Assembly (NCBI RefSeq): GCF_001618955.1
Contig: NZ_LVYV01000012.1
Location: forward strand, 248,001-312,000
Origin: Tardiphaga robiniae
GTDB lineage: Bacteria; Pseudomonadota; Alphaproteobacteria; Rhizobiales; Xanthobacteraceae
Length of the DNA: 64,000 bases
Direction of reading: 5' to 3'
Part shown: positions 35,722 to 44,980 of the stretch, piece after piece
Layout: the number at the start of each line of letters is the position of its first letter
Numbering within the stretch: position 1 is the stretch's first letter
The notes under the pieces: generated by a model
What the model was told of the DNA's origin: nothing
Seen by the model: the letters and a program-made list of their open reading frames with translations, nothing else
Database searches by the model: none
Translations under genes and position numbers: made by a program

Positions 35722-38700
35722 TTACGCCACTTCCTGATCGAGGATCTTCACCGCGTTTTCGAGATCCACGGAGACCAGCTGCGACACGCCGCGTTCCGCC
35801 ATGGTGACGCCGTACAGGCGGTGCATGCGCGCCATCGTGATCGGGTTGTGCGTGATGGTGATGAAGCGCGTTTCGGTCGAGGCGCACATTTCATGCAGCA
35901 GGCTGCAGAAGCGCTCCACGTTGTGGTCGTCGAGCGGCGCGTCGACTTCGTCCAGCACGCAGATCGGCGACGGGTTGGTCAGGAACACCGCGAAGATCAG
36001 CGCCAGCGCGGTCAGGGCCTGCTCGCCGCCGGACAGCAGCGACAGGGTCTGCGGCTTCTTGCCGGGTGGCTTGGCGACGATTTCGAGACCGGCCTCGAGC
36101 GGATCGTCGCTCTCGATCAGCTTCAGCTCGGCTTCGCCGCCGCCGAACAGTTCGACGAACATGCGCTTGAAGTGGCCGTTGACGATGTCGAACGAGGTCA
36201 TCAGCCGTTCGCGGGCTTCCTTGTTCAGGCTCTGGATGCCGGTGCGCAGCTTCTTGATGGCTTCGACGAGGTCGTCGCGCTCGGTGGCCAAACCATTGTG
36301 CGTGCCTTCGACTTCGTTGAGCTCTTCCTCGGCGCGCAGGTTGACGGCACCGAGACGCTCGCGATCGCGGCGCAGCTTTTCCAGGTCGGCTTCGATATCG
36401 GCCAGCGGCGGCAGCGTGTCGTCCTGGCGGACTTCGGCCAGCGCCGCGACGCCTTCCGGCTCGACTTCGAGCATGTCGCGGATTTCGCGCTCGATGTCTT
36501 CCAGGCGGCGCTTGCCGCTTTCCATGCGCTCTTCGGTGCGGGCGCAGGCTTCGCGGGCGGCGGAGAGCGCTTCCAGCGAGCCGCGGGCGTCGCGGTCGGT
36601 CTCGCGCATGGCGTTCTCTGCCGAGGCCAGCGCATTGGCGGCGAGCTGACGGGCCTGTTCGGCGCTCTCGACTTCCGAGATCAGCGCGCGGCGCTTCTGC
36701 AGATAGATCGCCGGGGCGTCTTCGAGTTCGGCGCGCTCGCGCGTCACTTCGGCGACGCGCGCGGCGACGGTTTCGATCTGCGATGCGGCGGAGGTCTTGC
36801 GGTTGGCCCAGTCGGTGCGCTCGGCGATGATCGCCTGCAGGCGGCGGTCGGCGAGTTCAGCCTCGCGGGCCAGCGCCTGCGATTCGGCGCGGACCTGCGC
36901 GGCGCCGCGGCGATGACCTTCGATCTCGCCGCGCACGCTGGCGAGTTGGGCTTCGGCGTCGGAGCTCTCCGGCAGATGTTCCAGCGCGGCATGTGCGCTC
37001 TCATGGGCGGCTTCCGCCTCCATGCGATCGTTTGAGAGGCGCGACTGCGCTTCGGTCAGCGTCGCGCGGCGGGCCGCGTGACGGTTGATCTCACGCTCGG
37101 CATTGGCATGGCGCTCGCGCGCCTGGTCGATGTCGCGGCGTGCGTTGCGCAGCGCGTCGCGCGATGCGCCTTCGGCCGAGGCCGCAGTCTTCAATGCCTG
37201 CTCGGCGCTTTCCAGCGCTTCGCGCTTGGCTGACGCGTCGATCCTGGCGTTTTCCAGATCGGCTTCGATATCGGTCAGGCGGGCGCGTTCGGCGAGACGG
37301 CGCGCGGCGCCGGTGGGCGCATGCGCGCCGGCGACGAAACCGTCCCAGCGCCAGACGTCGCCTTCCAGCGACACCAGCCGCTGGCCGGTCTGCAGTTGCG
37401 ACACGAGCGCTGCGCCCTGATCCTTGGAAACGACGCCGATCTGCTTGAGGCGGCGCTGCAACTCAGCCGGCGCATTGACATGCGAGGCCAGCGACTCGAC
37501 GCCGGCGGGCAGGACGGGATCGTTGGCGTGATCGCCGGCATTGGTCCAGCGCATCGGCGCCGAGGGATCGACGGGCGCGTCGAGATCGTCGCCGAGCACG
37601 GCGCCGAGCGCCTTTTCGTAGCCCTTGGTGACGCTGACGCCGTCGATGATCGGCGGCCACAGGTTCTTGGTTTCGCCGTTCAGGATCTTCGAAATCGTGC
37701 GGGCTTCGGTCTCGAGCCGCTGCACCTTCCGGTCGGCGTCATTGAGCGGAGCGCGCGAGGCTTCCAGCGTCTGCCGGGCGGCGATATGGGCGGCTTCGTT
37801 GTCGGCCACGCTGCCTTCGGCCTGCAGCAGGATTTCCTGCGAGGTCTCCATCAGGGCTGCAAGCTCATCGAGATCGCCGAAGCCCGATGTCTGCGCCGTC
37901 AGCGCCTCGATCTCGGCCTCGACGCTGGCGATTTCCTGGCCCAGACGCGCCAGGCGATCGGCCTGGCTGCGGACGTTGGACTGCAGCTGGTTGCGCTTGG
38001 CCGTCATGTCCGCATGCGCGGTGGTGAGTTCGGTGAAGGTGCGCTCGGCGGCGGCCAGCACGGCCTCGGCTTCCGACACGCGATCGTCGACACCGCCACG
38101 CAGCTCGACGCGCTGCATGATCTCTTCCTTGAGCATCGCGTCTTCTTCTTCGAGACGGAGCAGCGCGAATTCAGCGTCTTCCGACTGCTTCATCTCGCGC
38201 GCGACATCGCTCTCGAACTGCGTCAGGCGACGGTCGAGCTCGGTGGCGCGCTCCTTGGCGCGCTCTTCCTCGCGGTCGAGCAGGTCGCGGGTATTGGTCA
38301 GGCGCTGCAGTCCGGCGGCGGCGAAGGCTTCCGCCTCGCGCAGTGCGGGCAGCTCATTGGCACGGATCGCCTGGATGCGGGCGGCTTCGCCCTGTTCGCG
38401 GGTGCGTTCGGCGAGATCGAGCACATATTGGCCGTGCAGCGTTGCGGCTTCGGCATTGTCCTGATGCGCCTGCAGCCAGCGCAGATGGAACAGCATGGCC
38501 TCGGCCTTGCGCACCTTGCCGGCGACTTCGCGGTAGCGGATCGCCTGGCGGGCCTGCTTCTTCAGGCCTTCCATCTGGCCCGAGAGCTGACCGATCACGT
38601 CCTCGACGCGGGTGAGGTTGGTTTCGGCGGCCTTCAGGCGCAGTTCGGCCTCGTGGCGGCGCGCATGCAGACCGGCGACGCCGGCGGCGTCTTCCAGCAC

Positions 38701-39186
38701 GCGGCGGCGCTGCTCGGGCTTGGCCTGGATGATTTCGCCGATCTTGCCCTGGTGGACGAGGGCGGGCGAACGCGCGCCGGTGGCGGCGTCGGCAAACAGG
38801 ATCTGCACGTCGCGGGCGCGGACGTCGCGGCCGTTGATGCGGTATTGCGACCCGGCTTCGCGCTCGATGCGGCGGGAGATTTCGAGGATTTCGGCGTCAT
38901 TGACCATGGCCGGCGCGGTGCGATCGGTATTGTCGATCGTCATCACCACTTCGGCGTGGTTGCGCGAGGCGCGGTTGCCGGAGCCGGCGAAGATCACCGC
39001 GTCCATGTCGGCGGCGCGCAGCGACTTGTGCGAGGTTTCGCCCATCGCCCAGCGCAGCGCTTCCACCAGATTGGACTTGCCGCAGCCGTTCGGGCCGACA
39101 ACGCCGGTCAGACCGGGCTCGATCATGAAGTCGGTCGGTTCGACGAACGACTTGAATCCGTGCAGGCGCAGGCGCGTGAGTTTCAT
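35722..39186 (-). CDS. smc: Chromosome segregation protein SMC
   Basis: 1154 residues, normal SMC length. Walker A GPNGCGKSNL is at about residues 32-41; two long heptad-rich coiled coils flank a hinge at about 510-640 (IIDGVSVTKGYEKALGAVLG region); the C-terminal head has the signature LSGGEQALTALALIF and Walker B ICVLDEVDAPLDDHNV. It is the condensin-like ATPase that loads at the origin region and aligns chromosome arms. In many alphaproteobacteria dsbA and a DUF721 gene lie directly upstream; here 6.6 kb of other sequence separates them. Confidence 0.97.
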   Translation of the reverse strand: MKLTRLRLHGFKSFVEPTDFMIEPGLTGVVGPNGCGKSNLVEALRWAMGETSHKSLRAADMDAVIFAGSGNRASRNHAEVVMTIDNTDRTAPAMVNDAEILEISRRIEREAGSQYRINGRDVRARDVQILFADAATGARSPALVHQGKIGEIIQAKPEQRRRVLEDAAGVAGLHARRHEAELRLKAAETNLTRVEDVIGQLSGQMEGLKKQARQAIRYREVAGKVRKAEAMLFHLRWLQAHQDNAEAATLHGQYVLDLAERTREQGEAARIQAIRANELPALREAEAFAAAGLQRLTNTRDLLDREEERAKERATELDRRLTQFESDVAREMKQSEDAEFALLRLEEEDAMLKEEIMQRVELRGGVDDRVSEAEAVLAAAERTFTELTTAHADMTAKRNQLQSNVRSQADRLARLGQEIASVEAEIEALTAQTSGFGDLDELAALMETSQEILLQAEGSVADNEAAHIAARQTLEASRAPLNDADRKVQRLETEARTISKILNGETKNLWPPIIDGVSVTKGYEKALGAVLGDDLDAPVDPSAPMRWTNAGDHANDPVLPAGVESLASHVNAPAELQRRLKQIGVVSKDQGAALVSQLQTGQRLVSLEGDVWRWDGFVAGAHAPTGAARRLAERARLTDIEADLENARIDASAKREALESAEQALKTAASAEGASRDALRNARRDIDQARERHANAEREINRHAARRATLTEAQSRLSNDRMEAEAAHESAHAALEHLPESSDAEAQLASVRGEIEGHRRGAAQVRAESQALAREAELADRRLQAIIAERTDWANRKTSAASQIETVAARVAEVTRERAELEDAPAIYLQKRRALISEVESAEQARQLAANALASAENAMRETDRDARGSLEALSAAREACARTEERMESGKRRLEDIEREIRDMLEVEPEGVAALAEVRQDDTLPPLADIEADLEKLRRDRERLGAVNLRAEEELNEVEGTHNGLATERDDLVEAIKKLRTGIQSLNKEARERLMTSFDIVNGHFKRMFVELFGGGEAELKLIESDDPLEAGLEIVAKPPGKKPQTLSLLSGGEQALTALALIFAVFLTNPSPICVLDEVDAPLDDHNVERFCSLLHEMCASTETRFITITHNPITMARMHRLYGVTMAERGVSQLVSVDLENAVKILDQEVA

Positions 39187-39672
39187 GGATACGGTACTCT
39201 AGGTTAGCCGAACAGCCCCGAGAATCGCGAATCCCCCAGCACGAACAATAGCATAAATGCAGCTGCCGCGCGGACGGAGACTCGCTGGTCGCGGCTCTCA
39301 TTGGCCCGGACAATGGCGAGACGAGGGCAGCTGCGCAACCGCGGAACCCCGCTTTTCCCAAGGGTTTTGCGGGGGATAGGTGGGGAGGGCGTGAAAAAGG
39401 GCTTGTTTTAAGGGGGGGGGAGGTCCGCGCCCGCTTTGACCGCGTCGCTAAGCGCGATCTATTGGCCCAACTTCATATGGTTAACCGACCACTTATCTCA
39501 GCACGTTGCGCCTTGGGTCTATCGGGCTTGCAGGCGTGAAGGGAGTCGATCTGAAGTCTGTTCGTTGCCGTGACGGATGTCTGAATTGATACGAACAACG
39601 GACATCGTCAGACTGACCCGGTTGGTCCGTTTTGTGCCAAAAGCGGGAGTCCGCGCGTTGGCCGAATTCGTA
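39187..39672. other. smc upstream region and junction with the accessory block
   Basis: 486 bases without a credible gene. It must hold the smc promoter on the minus strand. A run of nine G residues (39412-39420) marks a change in character; sequence beyond it no longer resembles the flanking core genes in base use. No attachment-site repeat was recognised. Confidence 0.45.
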
Positions 39673-40488
39673 TTACGGCTGCGCAACAGGTTCGCTGGTC
39701 GTCGTTGTGCTGTGCTGGCGCCCAAGCGCGATATCGATCGGGACCGGATCTCGCCCGGCGTTTCGGTCTCTCAATCGCAGGATCATCGCTTCGGCCTTAT
39801 CGAGCGCCTCGCAAAGCGAGGGCTGGTCCAGGGAGCAGAAACGCGAAGACGCACCATGCATGCGAAGCAAGCGATCAACGCGATCGACGATGGGAATCGC
39901 GGCAAGATTTTTCTCAACATTCGCCTCAAGGATCCGCTCCGCAGGCGACTCGAGACGCAGCCGTTCGCGCAAACGTGCCTCAAGCATTTCCAGAGGTGCA
40001 TCGAGGCGAATGATCAGATCGGCCTTCGGGACGAGTCCAAGCGCTTGCAGAATGGAAGCGTCGCTGGCGTGCTCATTGTATAAGGCAAGGGCGCAGGTCA
40101 CCTGAACAAAAGCCTGATCGAATATAACGATCTCAGCCGACTCCCTCGACAGTTCCCAATAGCGACATAAACGCAGGACATACTGGCTGAGCCTGACGAA
40201 CCAGACCACACTTCTTGGCGGGAGTGCCCGTACCAAATTTAACGTCAGGTCGAATTCGCTCTTGCTGGCGATAGGTCGAGCGGCCATTGAAGCGATTTCA
40301 ATGATTCCGCGGACGATGCGTCGAAAGGCAGGCATGCCTCCCCCTGGATCGGGCGATGACAACTGAGCTCCCGGTCGGTAGCTGAGCACAACATTCGCAT
40401 GATGGCCGCGCTCGTTGAGCCGCTTGCACAGCGCGTGGGCGAAGGTGGTCTTTCCTGCGGCTGCCGGGCCAAAGAACTCGATGATCAT
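39673..40488 (-). CDS. P-loop kinase-like protein, copy A
   Basis: 271 residues. Walker A FFGPAAAGKTTFAHAL is at the very N terminus, as in thymidylate- or adenylate-kinase-like enzymes; IVIFDQAFVQ looks like Walker B, and DAPLEMLEARLRERLRLESP resembles a LID arginine region with RLDAP before it. It is a paralogue of the protein at 43073 (shared start MIIE.FGP..AGKTT, shared DAP-E-L-RLR block). ATG 40488 is chosen over 40626 because the P-loop sits at the family start. It follows the methyltransferase by 11 bases. Substrate unknown; small-molecule or sugar phosphorylation is only a guess. Confidence 0.65.
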   Translation of the reverse strand: MIIEFFGPAAAGKTTFAHALCKRLNERGHHANVVLSYRPGAQLSSPDPGGGMPAFRRIVRGIIEIASMAARPIASKSEFDLTLNLVRALPPRSVVWFVRLSQYVLRLCRYWELSRESAEIVIFDQAFVQVTCALALYNEHASDASILQALGLVPKADLIIRLDAPLEMLEARLRERLRLESPAERILEANVEKNLAAIPIVDRVDRLLRMHGASSRFCSLDQPSLCEALDKAEAMILRLRDRNAGRDPVPIDIALGRQHSTTTTSEPVAQP

Positions 40489-40499
40489 GCTCCCGAACC

Positions 40500-41297
40500 T
40501 CAAGAGGTTGTTGGTGCCTGCACGATTCGCCGAGGGTCCTGCACCTGAGGAAACAGGCGTTCCCGCTTTCGCGCCGCGACAATAAAACTCTCCGCCAATA
40601 ATCCCGGCACCTTGAGCCTCCGGCACGCCTTTTCGAATGGCTCGATCAGCGCCTCGCAGAGATGTGGAAACAACCGGCCCGGTCGCGGGAGATAGCCGTA
40701 ATACGTGCTCTCCACGACCTCAAATCCCTCATCCGACAGCAGGCTTGAAAATTGATACAAAGTCAGGGTGTTTCGAGGTCTGCTCGGATATGCCCAGTTC
40801 AGGACACGACTGAACGACCCGATGGGTGACGTTGCATTGAGCTGGATATTGCACACCAATACGCCGTCGTTGCGAAGATGCCGATAGATCGCCCGCAATG
40901 CGTCGCGCCTAAGCGTGTCTTCTGCATTCAAGAAGAACCGAAATGCGGTGGCAACGTCAAATGTCTGTTCGAGAGGAACCTTGGTGACGTCGACGCATAG
41001 CAGCGTCACGTTGTCTGGCACCGAAGCTGCCGAAAGCATCGCTTCTGACACATCGACCCCGACAACCGAGCCGAACAACCGAGCGGCGACCTTCGCAATG
41101 CGTCCGGTTCCGCAGGCGAAGTCGAGGCTTGTTCGCTGTGGCCCTCCGAGCCGGCGCAGAATGCTTTCGAGCAAGGGCTGTTCGACGTCCCGCCACAATG
41201 CCGCGCAATGGCCTACCTCGAAGGTGCTGACGTAGTCGGCAACGACATCAACCGACTGGTGGCTCGCGCGATAGCTGAGCGTGTCTCCGTTGAGCAT
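40500..41297 (-). CDS. Class I SAM-dependent methyltransferase
   Basis: 265 residues. SAM motif I SLDFACGTGRIAKVAARLFG (about 58-77), the acidic SAM-ribose residue in VVGVDVSEAML, motif II near LLCVDVTKVP, and the post-core LRNDGVLVCNIQLN. The C-terminal part (RPGRLFPHLCEALIEPFEKACRRL) is basic and amphipathic. It is most like small-molecule or O-methyltransferases acting on lipids or sugars, but the substrate cannot be named. It is cotranscribed with kinase-like copy A, starting near the left edge of the IS5 region. Confidence 0.75.
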   Translation of the reverse strand: MLNGDTLSYRASHQSVDVVADYVSTFEVGHCAALWRDVEQPLLESILRRLGGPQRTSLDFACGTGRIAKVAARLFGSVVGVDVSEAMLSAASVPDNVTLLCVDVTKVPLEQTFDVATAFRFFLNAEDTLRRDALRAIYRHLRNDGVLVCNIQLNATSPIGSFSRVLNWAYPSRPRNTLTLYQFSSLLSDEGFEVVESTYYGYLPRPGRLFPHLCEALIEPFEKACRRLKVPGLLAESFIVAARKRERLFPQVQDPRRIVQAPTTS

Positions 41298-41673
41298 AAG
41301 GATATGTCCCTCGAGTCCGCCGACGCTAACCTCGATGTCGGGACGACGTCTTCATGCATTCGCACGATGCCGGAACGGAGCGATGATCGCTCGGGAAGGC
41401 CAACGAGGCCTGGCCGTTCGGGATGGGGGTCGGTCAAGGCCATATCGGATCGGTCTTAGCCCGGGTAAAACTGGAACCTGTTCTGTCAGGGCCGAACGCA
41501 TTCGGCGCTTGTCCCGCACCTGAGATGTCTGTTGTGGGTCAATCGCGTCGATTTTGGCAAGTCGACGGCTTGTCCGGTTCGCGGTTAATCTCGGAAGTGC
41601 GGGATGTTCGGGTTTGCCGGTTGAAGGCATCGGTTTGGACGTGATTCAAGCGCCCAAACCGGAGCCTCAAATC
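41298..41673. other. Left flank of the IS5-type element
   Basis: 376 bases between the methyltransferase start and the transposase. It holds an inverted repeat CGGTTTGG (41631-41638) / CCAAACCG (41654-41661) shortly before the transposase. I could not identify matching terminal inverted repeats or a target duplication. No credible gene. Confidence 0.4.
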
Positions 41674-42435
41674 ATGCGCTACGAACTAACCGATTATGAA
41701 TGGGCGGCAATCAAGCCGTTCCTGCCGAACAAGCCGCGCGGCATTCCGCGTGTGAACGACCGGCGCGTGCTCAACGGGATCTTTTGGGTCCTCCGTTCGG
41801 GTGCGCCATGGCGCGACCTGCCAGAGACGTACGGCCCCCGCACCACTTGTTACAATCGCTTCGTTCGGTGGCGGCGGGCTGGCGTCTGGGATCAGATCAT
41901 GGACGCGCTGGCCGCCGGTCATGACGCGGCGGTGCAGATGATCGATACCTCCATTGTGCGCGTGCACCAGCACGGAGCCTGTATCGCGGACAACAATCAG
42001 CAGGATATGGGGCGGTCGCGAGGCGGCCTGACATGCAAGATTCACGCGGTCGTAGACACCAACGGGCTACCAGTCCATCTCGCCCTCACGCCCGGTGAGG
42101 CCCACGACAATCGGCTTTGTTCGGTCCTCCTCAGCGCGATGCTCCCACAAACGATGTTACTCGCGGATCGTGGATATGACGCGGATTGGATCAGGGAGCT
42201 TGCCCGCCAGCAAGGAGCATGGGCGAACATCCCGCCGAAACGAAATCGCAAAGACCCGATCTGCTTCAGCCCGTACCTGTATCGCGCACGAAACTTGATC
42301 GAAAGGTTCTTCAACAAGATCAAGCAATGTCGGCGTGTCGCGACCCGATACGACAAACTTGCGGCCAACTACCTAGCCTTCATCAAGCTCGCATCAATCC
42401 GCATTTGGCTCCGCGCTAATGAGTCCGTGCCCTAA
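41674..42435 (+). CDS. IS5-family transposase, intact
   Basis: 253 residues in one open frame. DDE catalytic residues are visible: D in MIDTSIVRVHQHG, D in MLLADRGYDADW, E in NLIERFFNKIKQCRR, with the family's Y-(2)-R-(3)-E-like spacing around the last one. The N-terminal helix-turn-helix region reads TDYEWAAIKPFLPNKPRGIPRV and WVLRSGAPWRDLPETYGP. Many IS5 relatives need a frameshift to make this protein; here the frame is continuous. Start ATG 41674 matches family length. Confidence 0.93.
   Translation: MRYELTDYEWAAIKPFLPNKPRGIPRVNDRRVLNGIFWVLRSGAPWRDLPETYGPRTTCYNRFVRWRRAGVWDQIMDALAAGHDAAVQMIDTSIVRVHQHGACIADNNQQDMGRSRGGLTCKIHAVVDTNGLPVHLALTPGEAHDNRLCSVLLSAMLPQTMLLADRGYDADWIRELARQQGAWANIPPKRNRKDPICFSPYLYRARNLIERFFNKIKQCRRVATRYDKLAANYLAFIKLASIRIWLRANESVP
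41674..42435 (+). mobile_element. IS5-family insertion sequence (coding part)
   Basis: Only the transposase-coding part can be bounded. The element presumably extends 50-120 bases on either side. It separates the methyltransferase/kinase A pair from kinase copy B, whose genes point away from it. Confidence 0.75.
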
Positions 42436-42816
42436 TTCAACTCGACAGTTATCCGGGCGACCGCCGCGGCCGCATAGCGCTTCCATGAGGGACTGACGAC
42501 GCCGGCAACTGCCTGCCCCGCGCCACAGCCTGAGCAATCGGTTACTTTCTCGGACAGCGGCAAACTCACTGCGCACCCCTATAAAGAGCATTTTAATTAT
42601 TGCTCGCAAATACGAGAAGCCACTGATGTGCGGGCGTTTCTTCACGGCGATAAATCCGATTAATTCCGAATTATGCCGAGGCCAACGCGAGAAGTCGCCT
42701 ATTTGCAGGCACTTCGCGTCTGAGAAAAGATTGAGAAACTCAGAATAAATTCGAATTTCGGTGGTGTCGGGGAGTCCAATCAAAGCATAGGTCAGATTTC
42801 TCTAGCATGCATCCTC

Positions 42817-42909
<93 letters not shown>

Positions 42910-43072
42910 AGGATAGCCTACCAAGAGCGGCAGGCGTGATCCGACTAGTCGACGGGCGGCAGTCCGCGGATCCGAACAGTCATTCAAATGAACGTTGGTG
43001 TGGTTTGTAATCCGGCTAAGCTCTGACCTGCAGGTAAATGACAGCTTGTTCCGAGGCGCTGGGCATTCCACC

Positions 43073-43897
43073 ATGATCATCGAGTTATTTGGGCCGCCTG
43101 GTGCAGGCAAGACCACACTTCTTCGCGGCCTCTGCCGGGGGCTGGCGCAAGAAGGCATCAACCTGAAGACAGTGAACGGTTATCGCCTGATTGAATATGC
43201 GTCGGCCCAGGATGACGGCCCGGAGACGCGCCATCGCATTGGGCGTATTGGCAGAAAGATTGCCACCTCCGGTCCTGTCTTGCTATCGACCCTGCCGAAG
43301 GACGGTGTCGCGGCGCGGCTTCTAGCATCAATCCCGCTACGAAGCCGCACATGGTCATGGCGCATGAAGGTCGACATCGCTCTACTGTGCGAATCTTGGC
43401 GTAAAGCGCAGGAATCGGAAGGTTACTTCATTTTTGAAGAAGGCCTGATCCAGGCATTGTGTGCGCTGGTTTTGCTGGCGCGAACTCCAAGCATTGACGT
43501 GGTTCGTGACTGCCTAGCGTTCCTGCCGCGACCGGACCTGCTTGTCCAGCTCGATGCGCCGCAGGAAACGTTGCGCCGCCGTCTTACGGATCGGCATGCG
43601 CACCAGCCGCTCATCGAAGTCCTCCTGTTCGAACTCGGCGTGGACAGGGGCTTGAAGCAGGCCAATATCTCAAGGGAGATCGGCGAGTGCTTGCGCCGGG
43701 ACGGATGGTCCTTGATACAAGTCAACGGTGCCGACCCCCTCAATTTCGATAAGGTCATCACGCGAGTCCTGGGAGAGCATATCAATGAGACCGCCTTGGG
43801 TGACCAAGGCGATAAAAGCCAAACCACTGGATTAGCTGGCAACTATGAACTTGATGGATCTCAACATTTCGCACGGGGGCCTGGTGGCAGCATCTGA
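43073..43897 (+). CDS. P-loop kinase-like protein, copy B
   Basis: 274 residues. Walker A LFGPPGAGKTTLLRGL begins at residue 5; FIFEEGLIQALCALVL corresponds to copy A's FDQAFVQVTCALALY; PDLLVQLDAPQETLRRRLTDR corresponds to copy A's RLDAPLEMLEARLRER. The two proteins are clearly paralogous though diverged. ATG 43073 places the P-loop at the family position. The start is preceded by poor ribosome binding sequence. Unknown substrate; the fold is thymidylate/adenylate-kinase-like. It points away from the IS. Confidence 0.65.
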   Translation: MIIELFGPPGAGKTTLLRGLCRGLAQEGINLKTVNGYRLIEYASAQDDGPETRHRIGRIGRKIATSGPVLLSTLPKDGVAARLLASIPLRSRTWSWRMKVDIALLCESWRKAQESEGYFIFEEGLIQALCALVLLARTPSIDVVRDCLAFLPRPDLLVQLDAPQETLRRRLTDRHAHQPLIEVLLFELGVDRGLKQANISREIGECLRRDGWSLIQVNGADPLNFDKVITRVLGEHINETALGDQGDKSQTTGLAGNYELDGSQHFARGPGGSI

Positions 43898-44023
43898 CGC
43901 TCGCTCACGATTTGAATCATTGCGTGGTCGAGCCCCGGTCCGCCCGGAGCGAGGCATGGATACTTTGGGTCGCCTCGACTAGCGCGGTCCCCTGTCTCGG
44001 AGAGCCTTGCGTCCGAAACCGTA

Positions 44024-44218
44024 ATGCAGGACGCAACCGATAACGGGTATCTTCCTCCATTTGTGGTGGGAAAGACGGCCGCTGACGAGAAAGAGTTATA
44101 TGGCGCAATGAAAAATATTGGAGTTATGTCCCGCAGAAAAGATGGCCGCCTGGATATGCCGGATCTATTTCGCGTTGCAGCTAAGCTTCTGAAGAAAGGC
44201 GGCACCACGCCTCTCTAA
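44024..44218 (+). pseudogene. C-terminal gene fragment
   Basis: A 64-codon ORF whose product (YLPPFVVGKTAADEKELYGA, then MKNIGVMSRRKDGRLDMPD, then AAKLLKKGGTTPL) reads like the end of a larger protein: a short winged-helix-like segment with a RKDGR-DMPDLFR motif. The frame stays open upstream to a stop near 43913 with no further homology-like sequence, and no ribosome binding site precedes the ATG. I take it as a remnant left by rearrangement in this block, though a small intact gene is possible. Confidence 0.4.
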
Positions 44219-44272
44219 CTTATCGCTATCTCTAAGTCGCAGGAGCTTCAATGGTGGAGCTACTGAGCGGAA

Positions 44273-44386
44273 CTACACGTCCCGCGCATATCCATTCGGA
44301 CGACGCTGCTGCGGTGCGCCGAGCACGGCGATGCAGAGGCCGAGAAATGCCAGGCCGATGATCTCGCAGATGAAATTTTCAAACAT
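44273..44386 (-). CDS. 37-residue membrane micropeptide
   Basis: One hydrophobic helix (MFENFICEIIGLAFLGLCIA) followed by GAPQQRRPNGYARDV. GAGGGG stands about eight bases before the ATG, good support for translation. It resembles the 32-residue micropeptide at 12442 in layout (single span, short basic tail) but not in sequence. Function unknown. Confidence 0.5.
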   Translation of the reverse strand: MFENFICEIIGLAFLGLCIAVLGAPQQRRPNGYARDV

Positions 44387-44575
44387 GATATGCCCCTCAC
44401 GCTAATGGGACGAGAATGCGGAGATGGCGCTTAAACGTTCCTTAACGCGCGTTTACACTTGGAATCAGGGTTAATCCGCAAGCGCGTCATCCGTTAAGAT
44501 CCGGCAGGCGCGTGGCGCGGCTGCCGCCGGGCTGCTATCGCCGGACTGCTGTCGCAGGTCTGCTGTCGCAGGATG

Positions 44576-44827
44576 TCAGCGGGCGTGAGTCTGTGCGCTG
44601 CGCGGCATCGGGATTTTGGCCTTCAGCGCGGCTTCGCCTTCGGGCGTGATGCAATAACGCACCGGCGAGCCGGCCTGGAGCGCGATCCAGGTCTTTTCGA
44701 CCATCTTGGACAGGGTCTTCGGCCCGGCAGGCATCAAATGCGGCGCAAGCAGGCCCGGCGTATCGCGCAATTTCTGAAGCGCGGTGCGCTCGACATAATG
44801 CGGCAGGTGGCTGGCGCGTGTCGGCAT
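44576..44827 (-). CDS. Small hypothetical protein
   Basis: 83 residues: HYVERTALQKLRDTPGLL, then KMVEKTWIALQAG and CITPEGEAALKAKIP. The last part reads like the wing of a winged-helix domain. The CDS is consistent in codon use with core genes, so it may mark the resumption of native sequence after the accessory block. Not recognised as a named family. The ribosome binding site is weak. Confidence 0.55.
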   Translation of the reverse strand: MPTRASHLPHYVERTALQKLRDTPGLLAPHLMPAGPKTLSKMVEKTWIALQAGSPVRYCITPEGEAALKAKIPMPRSAQTHAR

Positions 44828-44943
44828 GGGGCAAGTCTCATCGGGTTGGACGAGGGGAACTGAACTATTCTTTTGGGTGAACTACATGAACGCATGAGCG
44901 CGGTTTCAGTTGCATCCGGTATCGAAAAAACGTCCGCGGGCAC

Positions 44944-44980
44944 TTGACAGTTTTCCTATAAGATTATAATCAAATCTTAT
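44944..44980. promoter_or_regulatory. Sigma70-like promoter overlapped by a palindromic operator
   Basis: TTGACA (44944-44949) and TATAAT (44965-44970) are both perfect consensus boxes but 15 bases apart. The -10 box lies in the middle of ATAAGATT-N7-AATCTTAT, a perfect inverted repeat (44958-44980). This looks like a repressor-controlled promoter. On the plus strand it points at no credible gene; on the minus strand it lies upstream of the 83-residue gene. Confidence 0.45.

Noticed and set aside
37321-39207. 628-codon plus-strand ORF opposite smc
   Set aside because: Shadow of smc codon bias; smc itself is intact with all ATPase motifs.
39187-39672. Possible attachment site or tRNA at the island edge
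   Set aside because: No tRNA-like cloverleaf, no integrase gene and no direct repeat flanking the block were seen, so an integrative element cannot be claimed.
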